From DATDAH01 sp036525535 (GTDB lineage: Bacteria; Actinomycetota; Acidimicrobiia; Acidimicrobiales; DATDAH01), in assembly GCA_036525535.1 (NCBI GenBank), contig DATDAH010000308.1, positions 1 to 5,080 of the forward strand: a stretch of 5,080 nt of DNA. The letters are read 5' to 3'. Position numbers and translations under genes: made by a program. Each line of letters begins with the position of its first letter. Within the stretch, counting starts at the first letter, position 1. The notes beneath the pieces were generated by a model. That model was not told the DNA's origin, made no database searches, and saw nothing but the letters and a program-made list of their open reading frames with translations. This document shows positions 1 to 5,080 of the stretch, piece after piece.

Positions 1-80
1 ACCAGCCACCAGGCCCGGTTGTGCACGGCGTAGCCGACGACGTCCCGGGTCAGGCGACCGGCGTTGCGGAGGAAGATCAC
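1..80 (-). CDS. DUF5989-like small protein, N-terminal part (runs off the left edge)
   Basis: Only the first 26 codons are visible. Reading from a GTG at 80-78 gives a peptide beginning MIFLRNAGRLTRDVVGYAV and continuing HNRAWWLV. A short polar, basic N-terminal stretch followed by an aromatic R-A-W-W-L-V entry into a probable membrane helix is the pattern I know from DUF5989 proteins (about 50-60 residues, one transmembrane helix). These often sit directly beside NodU/CmcH carbamoyltransferases; the saxitoxin cluster has small companion genes (sxtJ, sxtK) in the same position. The start lies 13 nt after the carbamoyltransferase stop, so co-transcription and coupled translation are likely. 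No Shine-Dalgarno sequence is visible in that gap. No other start codon lies in this frame in the short stretch between the two genes. The biochemical role of the family is unknown. The assignment rests on few residues plus position, so it is moderate only. Confidence 0.6.
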   Translation of the reverse strand, partial: MIFLRNAGRLTRDVVGYAVHNRAWWL

Positions 81-93
81 GGGTGGGCGGCCA

Positions 94-1917
94 TCAGTCG
101 AGGGTGAACTCGAGGGTCCATTCGGCCCCTTCGGTCCACTCGGGCTGGGCCGCCTCCTCCAGGATCAGGTCCTGGAGGACCAGGGTGTCCATCTCGGTGC
201 GCCGGAAGCAGCGGTAGGCGTCCTCGGGTGTGCCCACGATGGGCTCGCCCCGGACGTTGAACGACGTGTTGATGAGCACGGCGCAGCCGGTCAGGTCCTC
301 GAAGGCGGCGAGGATCTGGTGGAACTCGGGGTTGCGCTCGGCGTCCACGGTCTGGAGGCGGGCCGAGTGGTCGACGTGGGTGACGGCGGGCAGGTCGGAG
401 CGGACCTGGTTGACCCACTCCCGCAGGTCGTCGGGGGGCTCCTCGGCCGGGACCCAGCGCTCCTCCCGGACGTCGGCCACGATCAGCATGTACGGCGACG
501 GGCCCTTGTGGTCGAAGTACTCGGCCACCCGTTCCTCGAGGACGGCCGGGGCGAAGGGCCGGAACGACTCGCGGTACTTGATCTTGAGGTTGAGCACCGA
601 CTGCATCTCCGGTGACCGGGGGTCACCGATGATCGAGCGGTGGCCGAGGGCCCGCGGCCCGAACTCCATGCGCCCCAGGAACAGGCCCACCACGTCACCT
701 CGGGCGGCCAACTCGGCCACGGCCCGGCCCCGCTGGTCGGGCTCCACCCGCCGGTACGGGTAGCCCTGCTCGTCCAGCCAGGCGGCGATCTGGTCGGTGG
801 TCCACGACGGGCCGAGGAAGGCCCCGTGCATGCCGTCGGGGCGGACGGGTGTGCGTTCGTGGCCGAGGACCTGGTGCCAGCCCCACAGGGCGGCGCCGAC
901 CGCCCCACCCGCGTCGCCGGACGCGGGCTGGATCCACAGGTCGTCGAACGGCCCCTCCCGGAGCAGGCGCCCGTTGGCCACGCAGTTCAGCGCCACTCCC
1001 CCGGCCAGCACCGCCCGGCGCTCGCCGGTGAGGGACGCCGCGGTGCGGGCCATGCGCAGGACGACCTCCTCGGTCACCACCTGGATGGAGCGGGCCAGGT
1101 CCATCTCGCGGCGGGTGAGCTCGGACTCGGGGGCCCGGGGTGGGCCGCCGAACACGTCGTCGAAGCGGTCGTTGGTCATCCGCAGCGAGGCGATGTAACC
1201 GAAGTAGCGGCGGTTGACGGTGAAGGAGCCGTCGTCGTGGAGGTCGATGAGGTGGTCGAGGATGGCGTCGACGAAGCGGGGCTCGCCGTAGGGGGCGAGC
1301 CCCATGAGCTTGTACTCGCCGGAGTTGACCCGAAACCCGCAGTAGTAGGTGAAGGCGGAGTAGAGGAGGCCGAGCGAGTTCGGGAAGTTGAGCTGGCGGA
1401 CCATCTCGACCTCGTGGCCCCGGCCGACGCCGATGCTGGAGGTGGCCCACTCCCCCACCCCGTCGAAGGTGAGCACGGCGGCGGACTCGAAGGGCGACGG
1501 GAAGAAGGCCGAGGCGGCGTGGCTCTCGTGGTGCTCGGCGAACCAGAGGTGGCCCGGCCGGTCGTAGCCGAGGGCCTTCAGCTCGGTCTCGATCTTCTGG
1601 CCGATCCAGAGCTTCTCCCGCAGCCAGATGGGCATGGCCCGGTGGAAGGACCCGAACCCCTGGGGCGCGGTGCCCAGGTACGTGCGCAGCAGCCGGACGA
1701 AGTGGGTCAACGGCTTCTCGTAGAAGACCACCGCGTCGAGGCCGTCGGCGGGGACGCCGGCATGGTCCAGGCAGTAGCGCACGGCGTGCTCGGGGAAGGC
1801 GGCGTCGTGCTTGATGCGGGTGAACCGCTCTTCCTGGGCCGCGGCCACGAGCTCGCCGTCCCGCACCAGGGCGGCGGCCGAGTCGTGGTAGTACGCGCTG
1901 ATCCCGAGGATGTCCAT
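94..1917 (-). CDS. NodU/CmcH-family O-carbamoyltransferase
   Basis: This is a full-length (607 aa) cytosolic enzyme of the family that activates carbamoyl phosphate with ATP to carbamoyl-adenylate and transfers the carbamoyl group to a hydroxyl (NodU, CmcH, TobZ, SxtI). The N-terminal Kae1-like domain opens with the family hallmark MDILGISAYYHDSAAALV and carries HHESHAASAFF (129-139), a metal-binding His motif. It continues with LTFDGVGEWATSS (149-161), NSGEYKLMGLAPYG (198-211), LAGGVALNCVANG (304-316) and SGDAGGAVGAAL (333-344). The C-terminal YrdC-like domain has GRMEFGPRALGHRSI (415-429), SFRPFAPAV (451-459), DHSARLQTV (516-524) and INTSFNVRGEPIV (549-561). All expected blocks are present, with no frameshift. 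The ATG start fits the family N-terminus; upstream is a G-run about 12 nt away but no canonical ribosome site. The ABC ATPase gene ends 76 nt upstream, and a DUF5989-like gene follows after 13 nt. The acceptor cannot be deduced: antibiotic, glycan and cell-envelope sugars are all possible. Class is firm, substrate unknown. Confidence 0.95.
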   Translation of the reverse strand: MDILGISAYYHDSAAALVRDGELVAAAQEERFTRIKHDAAFPEHAVRYCLDHAGVPADGLDAVVFYEKPLTHFVRLLRTYLGTAPQGFGSFHRAMPIWLREKLWIGQKIETELKALGYDRPGHLWFAEHHESHAASAFFPSPFESAAVLTFDGVGEWATSSIGVGRGHEVEMVRQLNFPNSLGLLYSAFTYYCGFRVNSGEYKLMGLAPYGEPRFVDAILDHLIDLHDDGSFTVNRRYFGYIASLRMTNDRFDDVFGGPPRAPESELTRREMDLARSIQVVTEEVVLRMARTAASLTGERRAVLAGGVALNCVANGRLLREGPFDDLWIQPASGDAGGAVGAALWGWHQVLGHERTPVRPDGMHGAFLGPSWTTDQIAAWLDEQGYPYRRVEPDQRGRAVAELAARGDVVGLFLGRMEFGPRALGHRSIIGDPRSPEMQSVLNLKIKYRESFRPFAPAVLEERVAEYFDHKGPSPYMLIVADVREERWVPAEEPPDDLREWVNQVRSDLPAVTHVDHSARLQTVDAERNPEFHQILAAFEDLTGCAVLINTSFNVRGEPIVGTPEDAYRCFRRTEMDTLVLQDLILEEAAQPEWTEGAEWTLEFTLD

Positions 1918-1925
1918 GGTCGTGG

Positions 1926-1943
1926 TCGGCCCCCCCGGGCCGA
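1926..1943 (-). promoter_or_regulatory. Hairpin with G-run immediately upstream of the carbamoyltransferase start
   Basis: A perfect 7-bp inverted repeat (TCGGCCC / GGGCCGA on the plus strand, 4-nt loop of C) sits 8 to 26 nt upstream of the carbamoyltransferase ATG. In the minus-strand transcript the loop and one arm are a run of G that is the only ribosome-binding-like sequence available. Folding could therefore mask translation initiation. There is no T-tract, so an intrinsic terminator for the preceding ABC genes is less likely. A second short GC dyad (1966-1979, 6-bp arms with a 2-nt gap) lies in the same 76-nt gap. In a GC-rich genome such hairpins arise easily by chance, and I see no clear -10 box here. 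Confidence 0.3.
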
Positions 1944-1993
1944 GCGTCAGTCTCGCGCGATCCGACGGGCCACGGCCCGCGCCGGACCCACGC

Positions 1994-2680
1994 TCAGACG
2001 GACACCAGCTTGGCGATGTCGGCCTTGTGGGACGGGCCGTCGAAGAGGACGTCGCCGTCGCGCAGGGCGATGCAGCGATCGACCCGGTCGGCGTACTCGG
2101 GGTCGTGGGTGGCCACGACCAAGGTCGCCCCCGCCTGGTGGCGTTCTTCCAACAGCTCGACCAGCGCCGCCTTGCCGGCCAGGTCGAGGCCGACGAAGGG
2201 CTCGTCCACGATGAGCAGGTCGAAGGGCCGGGCCAGGCCGAGGAGCAGGGCCGTCTTCTGACGGAGGCCGCGGCTGAAGCGGGCCGGGAGGTCGTCGATG
2301 CGATGGGCGATGCCCAGGCGCTCGGCGATGTCGGCCTCGCCGTCGCCGTAACCGTCGGTGCCGTGGAGGCGGCCGAGGTAGTCGACGTGCTCCCGCACGC
2401 TCAGGTCGTCATAGAGGACGGGCTCGTCGGGCAGGAACGACGTCTTGGCTCGGGCCTCGAGGGAGCCGGCGGGGTCGCCACCGACGTGGATCTCGCCGTC
2501 GCTGGGCTCGAGGAGGCCGGCGACCATCCGCAGCAGCGTGCTCTTGCCCGAGCCGTTGTGGCCGACCAGCACCACCCGCTCGCCGGCCTTGACGGTCAGG
2601 TCCAGCGGGGCGAGGGCGTCGACGTCGCCGTAGCGCTTGGTCAGTTCGGTGGTCTGCAGCAGGGGTCGCTTAGCGCTCAT
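1994..2680 (-). CDS. ABC transporter ATP-binding protein
   Basis: This 228-aa single-domain nucleotide-binding protein would power the membrane protein encoded just upstream by ATP hydrolysis at the inner face of the membrane. Visible motifs in order are Walker A GHNGSGKST (40-48); a Q-loop region SFLPDEP (81-87) with Asp where Gln is usual; a degenerate signature FSRGLRQK (135-142) in place of LSGGQ; Walker B DLLIVDEP (154-161); D-loop GLD (164-166); and switch His in THD (191-193). The FSRG-type signature and the LPDEP/LYDDLSVREH stretch are typical of ATPases paired with ABC-2-like export permeases, so export is more likely than import. The ATG start is fixed: an in-frame TGA lies two codons upstream. 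That upstream sequence is a 14-bp tandem repeat with no recognisable Shine-Dalgarno site, and the start codon itself forms an ATGA overlap with a mini-ORF in the repeat. The cargo is unknown. Confidence 0.92.
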   Translation of the reverse strand: MSAKRPLLQTTELTKRYGDVDALAPLDLTVKAGERVVLVGHNGSGKSTLLRMVAGLLEPSDGEIHVGGDPAGSLEARAKTSFLPDEPVLYDDLSVREHVDYLGRLHGTDGYGDGEADIAERLGIAHRIDDLPARFSRGLRQKTALLLGLARPFDLLIVDEPFVGLDLAGKAALVELLEERHQAGATLVVATHDPEYADRVDRCIALRDGDVLFDGPSHKADIAKLVSV

Positions 2681-2774
2681 CGGTCATCGCTCATCGGTCA
2701 TCGCTCATCGGTCATCGTTTCTTCGGTCATCGCTCATCGGTCGTCGCTCATCGTTTCTCGCTCATCGTTTCTTC
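2675..2774 (-). repeat. Degenerate 14-bp tandem repeat array between permease and ATPase genes
   Basis: About seven units of roughly 14 bp fill the spacer and overlap the last codons of the permease and the ATG of the ATPase. On the plus strand the unit is gctcatcggtcatc, itself two near-identical 7-bp halves (CGATGAG/CGATGAC on the minus strand). Units at 2675-2688, 2689-2702 and 2703-2716 are identical. The unit at 2717-2731 is a 15-nt variant (gtttcttcggtcatc), 2732-2745 differs at one base, and 2746-2759 and 2760-2774 carry the cgtttct variant. The 15-nt string at 2762-2776, which encodes the permease's terminal P-K-K-R-stop, recurs exactly at 2712-2726. The array therefore appears to have grown partly by duplication of the gene end. 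Every unit contains ATGA, and the resulting frame relations are described in the findings. It is not a CRISPR: units are too short and there are no spacers. It has no internal dyad that would suggest an operator or hairpin. Confidence 0.93.
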
Positions 2775-4504
2775 GGGAGGCTGGTGGTCACCCTGGTGGG
2801 GGCGGGCTTGCGGGTGGGCTTGGCCCGGCTCGTGGTCCCACCCCCGCCGGCGGTCGCCGGGGCCGGGCGGGATGCCGCGCCGGGAGCCGTCCCGGCCGAT
2901 TCCTGGAGGTCCCGGAACCAGGCTTTGATCTGCTCGCGCTGGTGGATCCAGCCCGCGGCCAGGGCCGTGAAGATCAGGGCGATGATGGCGCCGGTGGTGG
3001 CCGCGCCGAAGGGGTCGCCGCCGTTCTCCAACGCGGAGCGGGCCAGGGCCACGGGCAGGCAGCCGATCACGGCCAGCACGGGTGGGCCGGCGATGCGGAA
3101 CGCGGAGCGCATCCCCGCCACCTCCGGCGGGATGAGGTCCCAGGTGGCGGATGGTTCCTGGATCCCCTGGAGGACGCTCAGCGCGGCGCCGCCGGACGCG
3201 GCCAGGGCGGCGGCGGGCACGGCGATGGCGGCCACCGCCAAGGCCCCGAGGCTCGGCTCCACGGCCACGCCGACGCCGGCCCCGACCAGCGCGACCAGGG
3301 TCATCACCAGGGCGCCGACGCCGAGATGGCGGACGAGGAGGTCGCCGATCGGGCGCGGGATGGCCTCGTTGCGTCCGGGGTGATCGGCCTCCTGGGCCAT
3401 CGACTCCACGCCGTCGAGGGCGGCCAGGTAGAGGGCGAGGCCGGCGACGATGACGAGCGGGATGGTGCCGTTGGCCACACCCCGCAGGCAGATGCCGGCC
3501 ACGACCCCGAAGCCGATGAGGCGCACGACCCGCGCCGCCGGCCAGCGCAGGACGCCCCGCATGCCGCGGTGCCAGACCGGGAGGCGGCCGGAGCCACGCT
3601 CGCGTATCCACGGCTTGGTCCGGGGCAGCTCCATGGCCAACTGGCGGCGCAGGATCATGACCGTGCGCAGGTCCTGGAGGGTGGCGGCGAACTTGAGCTG
3701 GCCGACCAGTCGGGTCCGGCGCTCCGCCGCCTCGAGGGAGAGGCCGCCGAGGCCGGTGACACCGAGGAGGACGAACACGATCGCCAGAACCGCCGCGATC
3801 AGGGCCAGAGGCTCGAACTCGAGGGGCCAGAACGGGATCGTGCCGACCAGGCCCGTCGGTGAGTAGTGGATGTTGATGCGCAGCGGGTCGACGGCGTCGG
3901 CCACCGCCCAGCCCAGGAGGGCGACCCCCACGACGTTGGCCACGCCGATGGACAGGCGGCGGCCGCCCGCGATCAGGGCGGCGCCGTAGGCCAGGCCGAG
4001 GGTGGTCAACGTGAAGGCCGCCCCGCTGAGGATCCAGAGCACGGGCTCGTCCCCGAGGCGACGCACCGCGAGCTGGCCCCCGATGCCGCCGACCACGACG
4101 GCCACGAAGGCGGCGAAGCGCAGCTGGTGCAGGGCGGGGCTGCGCAGGGCGAGGGCCCGGTCGATGGGGGCCAGGAGGACGTGACGGGCGTCGGCCGGCT
4201 CGATGGCCAGCGGTCCACCGCGGGCCCCGGAGCGCAGGCCGATGAGGATGGCCAGGGCCACGCCCACACCGACGATGTCGGGACCGTCATGGAGGACCTG
4301 CGCCGTTCGCAACGGTCCGAGGCGCTCGCCGCCGATCCAGCTGGAGAGCAGGAGCACGGCGGCCAGGGACACCAGGGCGGCCAGGTACACCTGGTAGAGG
4401 GCGTCGATCCAGTGGATGTCGGCCACCCGCTTGCGCCGTCGGGCCGACCGCAGATCGGCCAGCGCCGCGGCGGGGTCGGCGGGACCGACGGGGCGCTCAG
4501 GCAC
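2762..4504 (-). CDS. Large polytopic membrane protein, probable ABC exporter permease
   Basis: This 580-aa protein has roughly 11-12 hydrophobic segments that I judge by eye at about 35-57, 75-91, 130-146, 157-179, 185-203, 228-253, 324-342, 346-364, 393-416, 418-440, 472-490 and 500-520. A polar, basic loop of about 65 residues (257-322, containing many Arg) separates two membrane halves and is probably cytoplasmic. The final 60 residues (521-580) form a hydrophilic Ala/Pro/Thr/Gly-rich tail ending in SLPKKR. No catalytic motif is visible. The role as permease is inferred from the topology and from the ATPase gene 81 nt downstream in the same direction. Large actinobacterial ABC-associated membrane proteins such as DUF6297 are a possible home, but I cannot confirm that. 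GTG at 4504-4502 is the start: an in-frame TGA lies three codons upstream and no nearer alternative is convincing; a Shine-Dalgarno site is not evident. The stop TGA overlaps an ATG (ATGA, 2765-2762) of the tandem repeat. Confidence 0.8.
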   Translation of the reverse strand: MPERPVGPADPAAALADLRSARRRKRVADIHWIDALYQVYLAALVSLAAVLLLSSWIGGERLGPLRTAQVLHDGPDIVGVGVALAILIGLRSGARGGPLAIEPADARHVLLAPIDRALALRSPALHQLRFAAFVAVVVGGIGGQLAVRRLGDEPVLWILSGAAFTLTTLGLAYGAALIAGGRRLSIGVANVVGVALLGWAVADAVDPLRINIHYSPTGLVGTIPFWPLEFEPLALIAAVLAIVFVLLGVTGLGGLSLEAAERRTRLVGQLKFAATLQDLRTVMILRRQLAMELPRTKPWIRERGSGRLPVWHRGMRGVLRWPAARVVRLIGFGVVAGICLRGVANGTIPLVIVAGLALYLAALDGVESMAQEADHPGRNEAIPRPIGDLLVRHLGVGALVMTLVALVGAGVGVAVEPSLGALAVAAIAVPAAALAASGGAALSVLQGIQEPSATWDLIPPEVAGMRSAFRIAGPPVLAVIGCLPVALARSALENGGDPFGAATTGAIIALIFTALAAGWIHQREQIKAWFRDLQESAGTAPGAASRPAPATAGGGGTTSRAKPTRKPAPTRVTTSLPKKR

Positions 4505-4515
4505 GGCTGGTCAGC

Positions 4516-4559
4516 GTACGACCGGCCACGCCCCGTGAGGTGGTCGCGGCACGTCGTAC
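4516..4559. other. Weak dyad in the isomerase-permease gap
   Basis: The 55-nt gap between the two genes (4505-4559) is bounded by a perfect 7-bp inverted repeat, GTACGAC at 4516-4522 and GTCGTAC at 4553-4559. Inside it is a partial second dyad (ccac 4526-4529 with gtgg 4540-4543, extended by one wobble and two more pairs). It could fold in RNA as an interrupted hairpin or act as a protein site. No T-run follows, so it is not a convincing intrinsic terminator, and no -10/-35 pair is clear. Confidence 0.25.
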
Positions 4560-5080
4560 TCAGCTGATCCGGCCGGCTTCCAGCACGGCGATGAGGTCGC
4601 CGTAGAGGCCGATGCGCAGGGCGGTGGTGGCCTCCCGAGAGGTGTCGGCCCGGGCGGCGGCCAGCTCGACGGCGCGGGCCAGGACCTGGTCCTCGGCCAC
4701 GGCCTCGTCGACGATGCCCGCGGTCACGGCATCCTCGCCGCCCCAGCGGTGGGCGGTCATGATCGCCCGGTGGGCCGTGGCGACCGGCAGCCTGGCCGCA
4801 ATGAGCGCGGTCATGCCCGGGGCGAGGGGGACGCCCATGTCGGCCTCGGGCAGGCACCAGAACCCGCGGTCGGCGCGCATGACCCGGGCGTCGTGGGTCA
4901 TGGCCAGCATCGCCCCCGCGGCGAAGGCGTGGCCGTTCAGGGCGGCCACGGTGTAGACGGGGAGGCGCAGGAAGCGGGCGAAGAGCCGCAGGGCCTCGGG
5001 GATCACCACGCCGATCGTGCCGTCCTCGATGATCTGCTCGAGGGCGAAGCCGTTCGAATAGAACTTGCCCGTCCCGGCGG
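4560..5080 (-). CDS. Enoyl-CoA hydratase/isomerase family protein, delta3-delta2-enoyl-CoA isomerase-like (5' end outside window)
   Basis: The C-terminal 172 residues of a crotonase-fold enzyme are visible. The frame stays open to the right edge, so the start lies outside the window. The internal GTG at 5011-5009 is not the start, because the 23 codons before it encode the conserved G-K-F-Y-S-N-G block. Numbering from the edge, the oxyanion-hole elements are KFYSNGFALE (5-14) and NGHAFAAGAMLAMTHDARVM (48-67). A Glu in the motif CLPEADMGVPLAPG (E78) aligns with the single catalytic glutamate of delta3-delta2-enoyl-CoA isomerases (NETQLG in human ECI1, SELDIG-type in plant peroxisomal ECI). The following RGFW and AHRAIMTAHRWGGEDAVTAG pieces also fit this subgroup better than classic crotonases, which have a second active-site Glu in the first half. 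The expected role is shifting double bonds during beta-oxidation of unsaturated fatty acyl-CoA in the cytosol. Other crotonase-fold reactions cannot be excluded. The gene ends 55 nt before the permease and has no evident functional link to it. Confidence 0.85.
   Translation of the reverse strand, partial: AGTGKFYSNGFALEQIIEDGTIGVVIPEALRLFARFLRLPVYTVAALNGHAFAAGAMLAMTHDARVMRADRGFWCLPEADMGVPLAPGMTALIAARLPVATAHRAIMTAHRWGGEDAVTAGIVDEAVAEDQVLARAVELAAARADTSREATTALRIGLYGDLIAVLEAGRIS

Noticed and set aside
77..94. ATG at 94-92 overlapping the carbamoyltransferase stop as the start of the next gene
   Set aside because: That frame stops after five codons (MAAHP); the frame that stays open to the left edge and looks like DUF5989 starts at the GTG at 80-78.
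1918..1993. Intrinsic terminator after the ABC ATPase gene
   Set aside because: Two GC dyads are present, but neither is followed by a T-run on the minus strand, so termination cannot be supported.
640..2214. 524-codon plus-strand open frame opposite the carbamoyltransferase
   Set aside because: It is antisense to a fully motif-supported gene, with low-information Val/Glu/Gly composition and no recognisable domain; long open antisense frames are expected at this GC content.
2675..2774. CRISPR array or operator array
   Set aside because: Units are 14 bp and contiguous with no unique spacers, and no cas genes are present. Units lack a dyad, and the array lies between stop and start of two adjacent genes rather than at a promoter.
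2748..3611. 287-codon minus-strand frame overlapping the permease and ending in the repeat (…MSEKR)
   Set aside because: It is an out-of-frame shadow of the permease, rich in Arg, Pro and Gly. Only its final five codons matter, as the first rung of the ATGA chain.
1910..3862. 650-codon plus-strand open frame spanning the ATPase, the repeat and part of the permease
   Set aside because: It is antisense to two genes with clear protein motifs or topology, its translation is a Gly/Asp/Arg/Gln-rich composition typical of GC-rich shadow frames, and it crosses the tandem repeat in frame only by chance.
4560..5011. Isomerase as a complete 149-150-codon gene starting at an internal GTG
   Set aside because: The open frame continues to the right edge and includes a conserved oxyanion-hole block before that GTG, so the gene is cut by the window rather than short.

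Overview
The window is very GC-rich. All coding third positions lean strongly to G or C, and every credible gene is on the minus strand. This suggests a high-GC actinomycete. An Acidimicrobiia-like or other non-Streptomyces lineage is a guess from protein style only, since no taxonomic marker is present.

In the direction of transcription (high to low coordinates) the layout is: (1) the 3' part of an enoyl-CoA hydratase/isomerase-family gene, entering from the right edge (4560-5080); (2) a 55-nt gap with a weak dyad; (3) a large polytopic membrane protein, probably the permease of an ABC exporter (2762-4504); (4) a short spacer made of a degenerate 14-bp tandem repeat (array 2675-2774); (5) an ABC ATP-binding protein (1994-2680); (6) a 76-nt gap with a G-run hairpin just ahead of the next start; (7) a full-length NodU/CmcH-family O-carbamoyltransferase (94-1917); (8) the first 26 codons of a small protein resembling DUF5989, leaving at the left edge (1-80).

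Two functional pairs stand out. Permease plus ATPase should form one ABC transporter of unknown substrate. Carbamoyltransferase plus DUF5989-like protein is a recurrent bacterial pairing, also seen in the saxitoxin cluster, whose role outside natural-product clusters is poorly understood. The same-strand arrangement would allow all of them to be co-transcribed, but the 76-nt and 55-nt gaps leave room for separate promoters. The isomerase is a lipid/acyl-CoA metabolism gene with no evident link to the rest.

The most unusual element is the repeat spacer between permease and ATPase. Its 14-nt period, each unit carrying ATGA, creates an unbroken chain of overlapping stop/start codons from the permease stop to the ATPase start. 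It also contains a displaced 15-nt copy of the permease's last codons. No RNA genes, CRISPR arrays, insertion sequences or prophage genes were found.
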